From: Cyathus striatus | Lineage: Eukaryota > Basidiomycota > Agaricomycetes > Agaricales > Nidulariaceae | Reading direction: 5' to 3' | DNA: 64,000 nt | NCBI GenBank assembly: GCA_025738555.1 | Contig: JAOVFP010000023.1 | Location: 1 to 64,000 of the forward strand | In this document: one piece after another, positions 49,550 to 61,931 of the stretch | Numbering within the stretch: the first letter of the stretch is position 1 | How the letters are laid out: every line of letters begins with the position of its first letter | Notes under the pieces: generated by a model | Database searches by the model: none | Seen by the model: the letters and a program-made list of their open reading frames with translations, nothing else | Told to the model about the DNA's origin: nothing | Translations under genes and position numbers: made by a program

Positions 49550-51885
49550 TTATGTGTCGGTAGAAGTACCGTTAGGCTGAGCTTCATCGAGATTCCTAGG
49601 AACAGGAGCAGAAGGCTCTTCATTTATTCCGTTCACTGGCGCCTCGGTAGTTTCCTCTGTAACCACGCCAGTCTCCACAGCAGAGGGGGTAGATGCAGGT
49701 GGGGTGTCAACATCCATGCCTGCGTTATCACCAGCATCAGCGGCTTCAGAAGCATCACCTGCATTGGATAGGATTCGGACTGCTGTGGTATGCCCACTCG
49801 GGCCAGCGCCATGGGTTGTCGACGATCCTGACGCAAGGATTCCCATCGCACCCATACCGAATTTACGATTGGTGCCTGTGCTCTCAGTGCTGCTAGCCCG
49901 TGCTTTGTGGTCAACATGATTGCGTCGCCCACCATCCCCTTCGTCATCTGAATCGGATAACTCTCCGTCTCCTTGCCGGCGTGAATCCATGATTCCCACT
50001 GGCCTACGGTCATCAGGATCGAAAAGATCGTCCGCCGCATCTACATCCTCCATCACTGCATCTATTGGAGCATTCGGGATGTCTGTAACGAACTTAGCAT
50101 ACATGCCTCGAAGCCTCTTGAATGTACGTACCGGTCATTTGCACGCTGGGCGGACCCTTTTGGCGTCTCAGGTTCTCCAAAACTATCCTCTTAACACGTT
50201 CTAGATAAGCAGGGGTATTGAGATCCTCGGCATTAGAGGGCTTGACATCCAATTCATAGTCGGGACCAAAGTATTCGTAGTATTCATTTACGGGTATTTC
50301 TGAAATCACGTCAGAACGTTCCGATCAGGTCTTCAAATGAGCATACCTGGTCCAAGCTCAACCCCCGCTGCTAATCCAGTTTCAAAAGCCCAGGCTCGAC
50401 TGACATTACGCATGGTGTACCCACCACCTCCGAGGAGCAGAAGCGGCTTATTAAATGATTTCACAAACTTAACACAGTTGGCATGTCCTGTAATGCAGCT
50501 GAGTCCTCTAGGTTCAAGAACCTCCGCGAAACATACCTCGCATAGACAAGTTGAAACAACCCAACTTGTCTCCGGATAATGAATCTGTCCCGCACTGTAA
50601 TACTATAGCAGACGGATCGTATGTTTCCATAACTGCCCGTATAACCTATCAGGAAGTATATGAGAATGTGATCTGAGCTCGTATGACCAAGTAACTAACT
50701 GGCTCAAAGACGGACTTATAGCTTTCGTCTGTGATCCCGTCTCTTAACGGGAAGTTGAGGGCATAATATTTCCCTTTCATAACACCCACATCCTGTACAA
50801 ATGTAAAACATGTTCAGAGGCACTAAAAGGTACAAGACGCACCCTAAGTTCACCAGTACCCGGGAAAAATTCTCCATACTTGTGGAAGCTACATGTCATC
50901 ACCCTATCCGTGGTATAAAATGCTTCTTCTACTCCATCTCCATGATGTACATCAATATCGATGTATAGGACTCTCGGATGATACCTAACGAAATGTATTC
51001 AGTAAGAGTCGTGATAAGCCTACAACCACTCACCTCAAGAGTTCAAGAATTCCAAGAACAATATCTACTATCATCAGAAAAGAACAACGATTATAACTGA
51101 ACACAAACCATTCACGTAACAGAAACCGCTGGCTTCACTCTTCTTTGCATGATGCAGCCCTCCTGCCCAGTTCACCGCGATGTCACATTTATCACGACTC
51201 AAGCGCGCTGCGCCCTCTACGCGAAATTATTACTTTCAGGAAACGGGAGTGACTGCGAGAAGTTAACACACCCATAGAACCTCCAGCAGAAATGGAAGAG
51301 TAATCGAACAAACCATCAAACACAGGACAATCATCACCAACATTGTCTATTATAGAGACATGAACCAATGTTGAAGACCAACAATGTCAAGCACTTACAT
51401 TTGTGCTGCTCCTTGATAAATGAGTTCATATTACTTGGTGTTATGCGACTTAGGAAGTCAACATATTCATCTGAATGGAACTGTGTCATCTCCCGTTTAG
51501 TTGCTGGTTTGGCGCGCTGGGCGATTTGCGGGTAGAATATTAGTGAGAAATGGTGACACCAAGTACAGTTAATGGATAAACGTACATATATTTCCATCTT
51601 CTTGTATAGTCCATAATTCATAACCAAAGAATGACACATTCGTATCCTCGTAGGCTTCATTCTTTGTATAAATTGTTTAATAAAAAAAATCAAACTAAAT
51701 AAGCCATATTAACGACACGTACGGATGTCCAGGGCCATAGTGAAAGCCCCCAATATCAGAATCGAAAAAGTAGCACTGCGCGTTGAACACTCAATAATTG
51801 TTTGCTATAAAAGTATGTATGATAATACACGCACAACTCGCTTTTTCTGACTGTCGCCATCAAGTGGAACCATCTTTTCCGACAT
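49550..51885 (-). CDS. RPD3: Class I histone deacetylase, Rpd3 type
   Basis: The zinc-dependent lysine deacetylase of Rpd3/Sin3 complexes, acting on chromatin. The start at 51885 gives [17 protein letters not shown], joined across an intron to [18 protein letters not shown]. Then come [20 protein letters not shown] and [20 protein letters not shown]. The active site is intact: [20 protein letters not shown] with the His pair, and [20 protein letters not shown] with the zinc-binding Asp and His. [38 protein letters not shown] and [18 protein letters not shown] complete the fold. The region [20 protein letters not shown] is typical for Rpd3. A tail of about 180 residues is acidic and Ser/Gly/Ala-rich and ends NGTSTDT. 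More than ten introns. Confidence 0.95.
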
Positions 51886-52186
51886 GGTGACGGTGCCTTA
51901 TAATTTGCGTTGTTTTTGTGTGGAAAGTTAGAAGTAATTATAAGGGGGCGTAGGAGGCGTTCCAAACGATTTCACTGTGCTTGGCGGGGCGGAAGAACAA
52001 CCGCGTTCGGCAGTTTGGCAGTGACGTTCAGAACAAATAGAGATTGATCTAATGTTATATTGCTCATAGATTTTGCACATACTGAAATCAAAACTACTGT
52101 ATTACTGCCACAGGACATATCCAGGGTATGTAAACAAAAATAACGAGAAATAAGAAGTCCGTGAGGTATACTACTTATTAACGAGC

Positions 52187-53082
52187 CTATATTTTTGCTT
52201 TCCCCAGAGGGCCTTCTTGATCTAGTGAGGAAACAAATTAGCTCCCCTATATCACCAGTGAGATCCGAGGCGGATGATGTGTTACCCTGGTAAACAAGTG
52301 TAGATGGGGCAAACCCGAAATCCGGTGTAAGTTCAATGCTCTAATACTCCTGGATTAGCGAGCATAAACTATTTCACGACAGAATAATATATCACCAATT
52401 CGCCGGCAATTACTCGCACCTGCGATACGTGGGAGAATAAAGTCAGCGGGACGTCTGATATATGTTTCAAACGTACCATCGACCAGTGATGTACACAGTG
52501 AAGACTTGCAAACCATAGCTGAGGCGAAAATCCAGTCATCATAAATATACTACAAATGAAATCATTTACCTCTCGTCCGAACGTGGTTTGGAACTCCTGC
52601 ATATGTGGGGTGATCGCATGCAACGTTATAGGTGCGTTCATAATCGCCTCGGGGACGACTTCCTCCAACTGCGTGACAGTCTCTAGCAGTGCCTCCCGAG
52701 CACCAGATCGACTGGTCTCCATTGGGGTGTTGCGAATTCGGGTGTCATATGAAAGGATATAGGGGGTGGTTGCATCATGCAGTCCGCTAGGAGGACGAAA
52801 TGATCACGAGCATGACGCAGATGTTTGCCTGACAACAACTGAACACACTGTATACTGAATGTAGCTACATGCCTTACCAATGGTGGATCCAGGGAGGAAC
52901 TTGGAGCTGACGGTCAACTGCTCGTCTGAGGTGAGGTAGTTGTCGAGCAGGTCGATTGATTGGAGGAGAACAGTTTTAGCAACACCCAGTTGAAGCCTTA
53001 ATGCTTCAGAGGACTGAGATGAACTGTTCGAATGTGAACCGTTCTGTGAAGGCATGGTGGTGGTCAACTCCATAGCTTGCAT
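52187..53082 (-). CDS. DinB-superfamily protein with an apparent one-base frameshift
   Basis: A four-helix-bundle protein of the DinB/YfiT superfamily. First exon: start at 53082 (MQAMELTTTM...) or an in-frame ATG at 53073 or 53055; then RLQLGVAKTVLLQSIDLLDN and SSKFLPGSTIG. Across an intron comes GKHLRHARDHFVLL, the conserved His helix. The next block, SGLHDATTPYILSYDTRIRN with TPMETSRSGAREALLE, matches the family but sits in another frame. No GT-AG intron fits between them; a single base seems missing near 52786-52792. Later exons are all in phase: FQTTFGRE, LWFASLHCVHHWSM with HxxHH, VRVIAGEL, SIELTPDFGFAPSTLVYQ, and an end QEGPLGKAKI. Such genes are well known in bacteria and rarer in eukaryotes. 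The break could be real or an assembly error. Confidence 0.65.
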
Positions 53083-53607
53083 AGCGGATAGAAATGATCG
53101 TAGGACGTGTCACGATCGTCGGACCGGACTGACTGACTCCAACAGAGTAGCTTCTTATAGCAAACCGACGTCCAGACAACGCGTTGAAGGCATGGCTGGC
53201 CCTACCTAATAGTACCCTTGGCCCATCACCTCGAGTTGATGAACTAACGATAAGTAACGACTGCTGAACGCTGAAACGCAGCTGATATTTCAATTTGTAC
53301 ACAAGACAGGAATATGCCTGCACCTAATTTCAGACCACCCATGAAAAATCAGTGGCCCGAACTCAAGGGGAGAAAGTCATTCTTCCAAAGAAGAGCCCGA
53401 CGTCTACTACGATGAGAAGGCGAGGGTGAGAGACAGGAAGACCACGGCTAGTCGACCGTCGTCGTCGCTCTGGTGGAGGATGAAAAAGAGTTTGAGATGG
53501 ACTATATAGGAAAGCTGACTAAGCATCAGTTCTGAGTTCCGCTCGTGGGTCGGATAAACAAGGTTCCGTCGCCGTCCGTCTGCTTTCTATCTGTACTCTA
53601 GCCCAGA
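53083..53607. promoter_or_regulatory. Divergent promoter region DinB-like / LSC2
   Basis: 525 bases between divergent starts (53082 minus, 53608 plus). Contains no convincing frame. Likely includes both promoters. Confidence 0.45.
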
Positions 53608-55277
53608 ATGCTTGCGTCTCTCAGGAAAGCAGGTTCCATAGCACGCGTATGCCCCCTCCTTTTCTCATTTCACCCCTCCAATTTACACCTTGTAGGCTGC
53701 CTCTGCAGGACAGAAGCGCTTCCTCTCCATCCATGAGTATCAGTCTATGAACCTCCTCAACTCGGTACCTTTCTCCATGCTTTCCCCACCCTACAGTCGT
53801 ATTCATTTCAACACTAGTATGGCATTCCAACCCCAAAGAGCAAGCCAGCAAACTCTGCCCAAGAGGCTTATGATGTTGCCAAAAACTTCGGTATTAACTC
53901 TATCATTATGCAGTTCTTTTTCTAACTATTGCTTTAGGCACAGATAAGCTGGTTATCAAGGCTCAGGTGCTTGCAGGAGGTCGCGGAAAGGGCAAATTTG
54001 ATACTGGCCTACAGGGTGGTGTTCATATGGTGGACAGGTCAAAGCTGTTCCATGACAGTCTGCAAATGCGTATCTAATGTGTCTTGTTTCCAGTGCTGAG
54101 CAAGCAAAGCAGTACGCAGAACAAATGATTGGCTCCAAGCTTATAACGAAGCAGACGGGTGCTGGTGGACGTGTTTGCAACGCGGTGAGTCCCTCTTCCA
54201 GTCTGACAGTCTTAACAACTAATTTGCGTGTCAAAAGGTTATGCTTGCCGAGCGTCGCACACCTGCTCATGAATATTATGTTGCTGTCCTCAATGACCGT
54301 GTGTCGCAGGGCGTTGTTTTAGTTGCTTCCGCGCAGGGCGGCATGAATATTGAAGAGGTCGCTGCCAAAGATCCCGATGCTATCATTAGAACACCGATCG
54401 ACTTCTACAACGGGTTGACAAAGCCCGAAGCTATTGACGTTGCAAAGAAGCTCGGTTTCTCTGATGAACAAACACAGAACGAAGCCGCCGATATTTTTGT
54501 TAATCTATACAAGATTTTCAAGGATAAGGATGCTACACAAATTGAGATCAACCCCATGGCCTTGACGGAGGACGGCAAGGTGTTGTGGTGGGTGGTTTGT
54601 TTCATTTACGTTGCAATCAGCTCTAATTTTATACCTTCCTAGTATGGATGCCAAATTCGGCTTCGATGATAATGCTGAATTCCGCCAAAGGGATGTATTT
54701 GAGCTCCGAGATATCTCTCAGGAGGAGCCATCTGAGGTTGAGGCTCAGAAGTTCAACCTTAACTTCATCAAGTTGGATGGAAGCGTCGGGTGCCTCGTTA
54801 ATGGTGCAGGATTGGCTATGGCTACTATGGATGTCCTCTCTTTACACGGAGGCAACCCAGCTAACTTCCTTGATGTCGGAGGGCAAGTACCAATCCTTCC
54901 AAAGCTTATACCATCAGTCGTAACAGGTTTTTTTATCTAGAGGCGCAACTCCTGAGACTGTGAAGAAAGCTTTTGAGATCTTATTGAGGGACCCCAAGGT
55001 TAAGAGCATCTTCATTAACATATTTGGCGGCATCATGCGTTGTGATTACATTGCAGAGGGTGTCATTAAGGCTACAAGGGAACTTGATCTAAAGGTTCCT
55101 CTTGTTGTCAGGTTAAAAGGCACCAAGGAGGCCGAAGCCAAGGAGTAAGTTTTACTGCATACAGGAACACTTCCATACTAACTGTTTTCTAGGATGATCA
55201 AGGAGTCTGGTCTGAAGATTATTGCATTTGATAGTCTTGATGAGGCAGCTGCGAAAGCTGCAGAATTAGCTGCATAG
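53608..55277 (+). CDS. LSC2: Succinyl-CoA ligase (ADP-forming) beta subunit
   Basis: The mitochondrial TCA-cycle enzyme that couples succinyl-CoA cleavage to ATP formation; the beta chain holds the ATP-grasp domain. The start at 53608 gives [13 protein letters not shown], joined by an intron to [20 protein letters not shown], a typical import leader and mature start. Then come [60 protein letters not shown] and [20 protein letters not shown]. The nucleotide-binding part includes [19 protein letters not shown]. The CoA-ligase domain has [32 protein letters not shown] and [20 protein letters not shown]. The end is [12 protein letters not shown]. About seven exons, all in phase. Confidence 0.95.
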
Positions 55278-55434
55278 ATATACCTTCTCTTTTCCCCCCT
55301 TGCTTTTAATGGATTTCCTTAATATCGACTGCTTAAGATACAGAAGGAACTATTGTGCAATAATAGGACAACATCATATACCGTACGGACAATAGTATGT
55401 AAAAAGCATGAAACATAGAGTGGTGACAAAGTTG

Positions 55435-58400
55435 TTACCAGGTGGGCCGCGCAAAATTATGTGGCGGTGCTGTGTTGAAACTATGAGAAGGTGGATGATG
55501 TTGCTGAGTGCCCATCTGCCCATTATCTGGACGGGCTTGACCACGTCCAGCTGGCATCATATATCCATGATTTTGCATAACCGGAGCGGGCATGAGGACG
55601 GGGCTGCCTGCATACATTGCTGCTCCTGCATGGGTCATCACAGGACTTATTAGTGGCATCCCTCTGCCCCGATTGGGGCCCATACCATTCGATTGCTGCT
55701 GGGGATTTGGTGGAGGCATACCGCCTTGCGGAGGTGGGTACATAGTAGGAGTACCGGGATAAGTAACCATTTGACCAGGGTATGGGGATGGCACCGGCCT
55801 CATCATGCCACCAGGATTTTGAGGCGTAGGCCCTGCCATGTGCATCCACACTGGTTGGCTATATAAAGGCGGGTGCCCGTTGACAGCCGACATTCGGTTG
55901 GGTACAGGGCTGGATGCCACTTGGTGAGTATACATGACAGGGGCGGGCGAATGGCTCATCATTGGCGAATAAGGATAGGCGGGACGAATGTTGCTCGGTA
56001 TGGGTGAGTAAGAGTATGTAGTTGGCGTAGGTCGAGCAACAGGAGCGTTAGTAGTTGGGGGTGACATTGGAGCGCGATGTGTGGTAGAGTTCGATGAAGA
56101 AGGTACTTGTTGGAACGCTCGGGTGACATCGTGAAGTGACATGCGGGAAGGAGCTGTAGGAACGGCTGGTGGAGGTGTTCCTCCATCTTCAGATTTGACG
56201 TCCTGCAATGTGAAGGGAAGTGCGGTTAGATCATCTGCTATACCTTCGAGGGAGTTCACTGCATGTGAGCTAGCCTTGTCCGATGTTTGAGACCACACAG
56301 CTTTAAGATGTTCTGGGTCGGGGGCGCGCACGCCTAATTCCTTCACAGGTAAACTGAGCGATGTTCGTGCCCAAGGAGACGTATGGTGGGTGGAAGGGGT
56401 CGATAGAGTATCAGTCTGTCCCAACGCTCGTGAGGAAGCCAATAAATAAATAAATAAATTTACTCACTGAGTCGTTAGAACCCTTGTCTGCTTTAGATGA
56501 TGCAAGCGAAGATATCTGGTGTTTTGAGTCACGCTTAGGGGCTGGATCCGTTGAGGGGGGTTTTGTACCATTAACCTGCGGCTTGGTGTCGTTGGAAATA
56601 TCACTTGGCGACAATGCATTAGACACAGTTGCATTTGCTTTATCGTCTAATGGACCTATGTCCTGTTGGTAACCGTCCTCCAGTTCACTGTTAACAATGA
56701 AATTAACTCGGGATTCGGAATCTGCCTCTATGACATCAATTCGCGAATCACGCAAGACTGCCACAGCAGAACCAGCAGGCATCTTCGGTATTGAGCGCGA
56801 TCGAACAGAACCCACAATACTATCAGCTTTCGATAACGAAGAGTCTGCAGACCTCGGGAGCGACGCCACATTTGATTGTGCATGAAGAACTTCAGGAGGG
56901 GGAGAGCGGCTTGTAGTATCAAGACTATTTTCTGTGGGCAGATCCATTGACACGTTTCCCTGGGGTTTAGAAGCAGTTGAAGATGCCTTTCTCCAAGATG
57001 CAGCGCCATCCGCAACCGTGGGTTTGCCAAATGCACCAGCGCCGTTAATCTTTACTCCTACAGATGGAAGTCTTGCCTTCGGGAGGAACACTCTAAACTT
57101 AGGCTTCCCTTTGAAGTTCCCAGATGGTCTCCTGAAAAGAATTTCGTTCACGGAAAGGTCTCTTCTGTTCATACCTTCCACCGGAGGATCGAAAGATAAA
57201 ATATCCCATCTGGGTGCATACGGAAGACGGAAGAATGAGCTCAGCTGCCGTTTATTGACAAGCTCAAGAGACCGGGAGTACTTGGGAAATTTAACAGTAA
57301 AAGAGTTCCAGGCAGGTTTTGGTGTGAGTAGTGGCTCTACAGCTGTCACATCAAACACTTCAGTCGGCGCGTCATGGAATTCATGGGCTCGTTGCCGCAT
57401 TGCCGGAGGAATCCAACGATCCTTTGGTGGTTGAGGTGGTTGAAGAGGTTGAGGAGGTGTTGGCTTCCCCGACAGTGGCAATGATACTCGAGGAGCAGTC
57501 TCTGTTACTGCTGGCAAGGGTGCGGGAGCAGGTGTGGCTGATGGATGGCTTTCCTTAGAGGCATCCAATGCTCCCTTAATCCTTGACATAGCATCATCGA
57601 GGGCAGACATCGTTGATTCCTTGTAGAAACTCTGCCCACGAGGAGTTCGCTGGTTGTGAACCATGTGTGGCGGTACGGTGACGACTTGAGTAGTATTACG
57701 GCGATCGTGTTCCTTTACTATCGTTGTGGCTTCCACAGCGACGATAGTTGCATGGGACTTTTCCTCCAATGTTAGTTCCTTTGTCGACGGAGCATCCTTG
57801 GTAGTCGCGGGAACTGCGGAGACATCGTGAACTACCTGCCGCCTCCATGTTCCGAAATCACTCTTGGTTGCTGAAGGAGGGGCCTCAATTTCATCTTTCT
57901 TATCCTCGAAGAAATCACTGGCGACAGGCCGTGCGGGCTTCGTAGACACGAGTGGAGTAGCAGCAACCAGAGGAGTTTCTCCTTCAGGAACAGAGACAAA
58001 CTTGCCCATGTCTGAAAAATCAACAACTTCCAAGTCGTCTGCTGAGCCTTTCCTGATAGTACCTACTTGCTCCATAGCAGATTGCGGAGTCAGCAACGAC
58101 GTGCTGGTTGTATGGGAAGTAGTCTGCCGTAATGCAGAAGGAGATGAAGGTGGCAAAGGACTCGCCTTTGCTCTCCAAGAGTCAGATTCAGAGGCAGGCG
58201 TAGGAACATTTCCAGATGGGCGACGCGATAGTCCTGCACGCGAAGGTTCTTGTTGTGTGCTGCTAGGCAGTGGCCGTCTCTGCGGACCTATGCTAGGGGT
58301 CTTTGACACCTTTACACTGCTGATTGCGTCCTCAATGACCGCCAACACCTGCTGTTCCTAAGGTAACTGTTGAAATGCAATCCAAGAACCTCCAAAGAAT

Positions 58401-60746
58401 ATAGCGCACCTTGGCTTGATTAGCCTTCTTTATACTCTCCTCCGCCCGCCCCCGTGCATTCTCCTCTTCGTCCCTCTGCTTCTTTGCAGCCTCCTCTGCC
58501 TCTTTTGTCTTTGCTTCCTCCGCTGCTTTCATCTTTACCTCCAACTCTGCAGCCTTTTTCCTGGCCCTCTCTTTTTGGGCCTCTCGCTCGGCTTCCTCCT
58601 GCTCGCGCCTCTGCTTCGCTCTCTCGGCAGCAGTGTGCATGAGATCCTTGCGTACCTCGTCTAATTCGGGAGCTGACAAGGGAGGAAGCGTAGATTGTCC
58701 TCCAGATAATGGAGAAATGGCGGCAAGCGACCTATGGGACAGGGCAGGCGACTGCGAGGGGTGGCGATTGGATCCAGATGGAACAAGCGGTTCGCGCATG
58801 TTCGAATCCCGCGAGGGAAGTCGGCGAGCAGGTATATTAGGTGAGACTTGTGCAAGATGTGGTGGCAACTGTCTACCACCTTCGTGTGATGGCCTACGCA
58901 TAGTATGTGTAGGAAGAGGAGGAGGGCCCATATCCGAACGTCGTCCTCTGTCAGAATCTCTATCTCGGCCACCCCATGAAGTTGTTGGACCCATCGCGTG
59001 CCCAAAGCCATCCTTGGTCATTCGAGGGCTAGTAGGTACATCGCGTCGTGCAATGTCCCGTTCTGGACGATTTCTATCACCAAACGGTCCCTGTCCAAAC
59101 CCACTCTCCCTCCTGCCAAGTGCAGGTGGACGAGAGAACTCACCAGCCCCTCCTGATTTCTGCAATAATTGAACATTGCTCCCAGACGATTCAAAGCTCC
59201 CCCGTTTGGATTGATACGAGGCAGGTGGAGGGCGGTGGCTATATGGTTCTAGTCTATTCGAACGTTCGTTAAACAAGACACGGGAAGATTCCTGGGGAGA
59301 ATGAAGTGGGTTAGTTGAGGAAGCTGGACTTGCAGTAGGATGTCCTGCGGGAGCAGAAGTGAAGTCACGGGCGGATGTCGCAGGGGAAGCTCTCGACCGT
59401 GGCCAACTTCGATCAAAGTCCTCTCCAAAACGATCCTCCTTGCTCACATTTTGCCCTGAACCTGAACGCGTTGGAGAGTCGGGTGGGGGCTCGGGAGTCG
59501 TGTCGATCTTGTATTGACGACCGTCACCGAATTCAATGACGCCAACGAGGAAATTGTCGTCGTCCTCTTCCATCTAAGATAAATAATTACTAGCTGAGAA
59601 ATAAATGAAATCAAAACTTGGACGAACCTCGTCCCAATGATGAGCATTTGGGTCAAGATGGACGCCGCGGAATGTATCGGCTTCTTCCAGCCTTGCTTGT
59701 CTACTAGCAGCAGCAGCAGCATCCGACGTTGACGGCTTTGTCTCTTCAGGTTTTGGTTTCCGAGAGGACGAAGTGGTAGCTGCAGGAATATGTAATGAGT
59801 TGATTATCCTAAGTGACATGAGGTTCAGTAGGGAAGGCTAACGAACCGTTCGCAACTTCTGCCGCAGTAGGGAAGTCGTTGGGAGTGATATCCGGTCTTG
59901 CAGGTGTCGATAGCGCTGGAGGTTTGAGATTTCCCCAAACGGGCTTGTTGGCACCCTTTGCAGTTGAAGAATCTTTCTGTGAGGGGCCTTGCTGAACCAG
60001 AGTTGTGCGGGGTTGTGGTTGGATGACTTTGCCAGCATGGGGTGGTTGTGGTGCAACAGGTGTAGCGGTTGCTATGTTGGCAGCAGAAGGTAATGGAGAA
60101 GTGCCACTTGGCGAACTGGACCCTGTGGCAGCGGGTGAGGGTGTGACGGAGGAGGGACGCGACCAGCCTGCAGTTCCAGTAGAATGAGAAGGTGTTGCGG
60201 TAAGTTTCGTTGTGACAAGCCGGGAGTGAGCTGAGGTTTGTGCTTGAGGTCGTGCTGAAGAAAAGTAAATAGTGAGCAAACGGTTGTGGTCGAGAAAGAG
60301 AGAGGGGATAAAAGAAATTGCTCACAAACAGGACTGCCGGATTTAGCAGAAGAAGAGATGGAAGATGATGGAGCAGCGGTGGTGGCGGAGGAGTTCTTCT
60401 CAAGAAACTTCTTGTTAATGTTGACGGCGCTGAATTTCTTTGGATGGGGAGCGACAGGAGAAGAGGAGGAAGATTGAGAGGGTACTGAGGGGAGCTGTAC
60501 GAGAGTTGGCCGTGCAGGGGGTGGGGTTGGTTGGGAGTCGGTCGGAGGGGACGTCGTCTTTGCCTGATCTGCGCTTGCCGTAGACGGCGTTGCGAAATCG
60601 CCCTTGGACGGGGCGGGCAGTGGCAAAGGCTGTGCCTTGTGCAGGTCTGCCCGCCCCGAGCCCTGATTGAGCTCTGGTAACTCTTTTTGCTGCTCCTGGG
60701 TGGTAGGGTGGGGCAGCAGTGTAGGTGCTTTGTCGGAATTAGCCAT
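55435..60746 (-). CDS. Large low-complexity Ser/Pro-rich protein with coiled coil
   Basis: Not recognised. A chain of more than 1,300 residues across at least six exons. The start at 60746 gives MANSDKAPTLLPHPTTQEQQ. A short conserved-looking block, PHPKKFSAVNINKKFLEKN, follows, then long Ser/Thr/Pro-rich stretches. WGNLKPPALSTPARP leads to RGVHLDPNAHHWDE joined over an intron to MEEDDDNFLVGVIEFGDGRQ, which looks like a binding motif. An Arg/Gly/Ser/Pro-rich part comes before a charged coiled coil (RREQEEAEREAQKERARKKA...). After another intron (NQAK to EQQVLAVIEDAISSVK), a middle island looks ordered: PKPAWNSFTVKFPKYSRSLE, LSSFFRLPYAPRWDILSFD. The C-terminal 330 residues are Pro/Met/Gly-rich and end HNFARPTW. 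It may be an RNA-granule or scaffold protein, which is inference from composition only. Confidence 0.75.
56441..56459. repeat. (AAAT)n microsatellite in an intron
   Basis: Four to five tetranucleotide units lie within a short intron of the Ser/Pro-rich gene. Confidence 0.85.
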
Positions 60747-61060
60747 AGACGCGTCGCCAGACGCTTGCTGGATTTGATTTTTTAGGTTCCCGTGAATAGA
60801 ACTGGGGGATGTGATGAGAGAAAGGAGAGGGAGGGATGCGGGGAGGGATGAGCAGGAGACAGGGGAGAGGGGGAGAGGAAGAAACATACCTGGACCAGCA
60901 ATGGGACAGAATCAAGTGTCGACGTTGAACGAGTCCAATCTCGGGGCGTGAGTCCTGCCTCTCCCATCGGTCTCTCTCCGGCCGATATTTTCCTTTTCTG
61001 TCCACATACCGGTCTCAAGGCAAACACGATGCATATAATTGTAATAATTTATATATTTAA

Positions 61061-61146
61061 CTAACACTAATAATTTTAACTAGCGAACGCTAATAATTAA
61101 CTAGCAAACACTAATAACCACCTAGCGAACACTCTAATAATTTTAT
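61061..61146. repeat. Short AT-rich tandem repeat
   Basis: Four imperfect units of 19-24 bases with the core ctagcgaacactaataa begin at 61061, 61080, 61101 and 61122. A partial copy (ctagcgaa) continues at 61161 inside the last codons of the SPF27 gene. The array lies at that gene's 3' end. Confidence 0.85.
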
Positions 61147-61931
61147 CTATGCAATCTCAGCTAGCGAAGCCTCTCTCTTGTTCAGCCGGTTCACCTCTGC
61201 ATCCAGCGCCACATTCGCCATCTCAATCTGCAGCACATTCGAAATCAGCTCCGTCCACCGTGTCTCCAGCGTCGTCAGTTGTTTCCCCAGACGGTCCTGC
61301 TCGTTTTTGCGTTGTCGGTTCACTTCTACCGTCAGCTCCTTCAGCTCCTCCAGTGCCTGCTCCGTTTGTTTCGCAGTCGCCTCCAGCACGTAGTTACTTA
61401 TCCGGTACCCATTCGCACCGTATGTCTGTAGCAGCGTCAAGTTCGTCTGCCTAATCCGTACCTCTTAATTAACCATCCATATGTACAACCAATAAAAACA
61501 TTCCTACCGTATCCGTTGATGCTCCAGCTGCGCACGCGCATTATTAATCGCATCCTGCCATTCTTCATCCGTCCCTGGCGTGGATGTCGGCGCTGGAAGC
61601 TGATAGCGAATTGAGTCCAACGAGGGGAATGGCTGGTGCGATTCGATGCGTTCAAGTTCAGCCTTCAGCAGCGGGTGGTCCTATCAAGGTCGGTCAGCAA
61701 ACCGTGCAAAGCACACGTCGCCAAGCGTTGCTCACGAACAGAGAACAATTCTACATCTCCCGGAACACGAGGATGAAGTGTTGCAGGTGGCTTGCCCAGC
61801 TCCTTCGCTAGCTCGTGTTCGACCTTTTGCTGCAGCACAGGGTACTTTTGAAGGTCGTCGTCGTAGTAAGGCAAAGAGTCGAATATATCGTTTTGGGGCT
61901 GTTCAACATCCATTTCAGTAGTTATATTCAT
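61147..61931 (-). CDS. Pre-mRNA splicing factor SPF27 (BCAS2/Cwf7)
   Basis: A subunit of the Prp19/NineTeen complex of the spliceosome. The start at 61931 gives MNITTEMDVEQPQNDIFDSL, then LPYYDDDLQKYPVLQQKVEH, equivalent to the family's opening. Across an intron comes DHPLLKAELERIESHQPFPS, then LDSIRYQLPAPTSTPGTDEE, matching the RYELPAP block, and WQDAINNARAQLEHQRIR. After a further intron come TLLQTYGANGYRISNYVLEA and a long coiled coil with NRQRKNEQDRLGKQLTTLE and WTELISNVLQIEMANVALDA. It ends KREASLAEIA. Length (about 210 residues) suits the family. Divergent from the complex I gene. Confidence 0.9.

Noticed and set aside
58795..58815. ttcgaatcccgcg resembles a tRNA T-loop
   Set aside because: It lies inside a coding exon of the Ser/Pro-rich gene and no matching A box or acceptor stem surrounds it.
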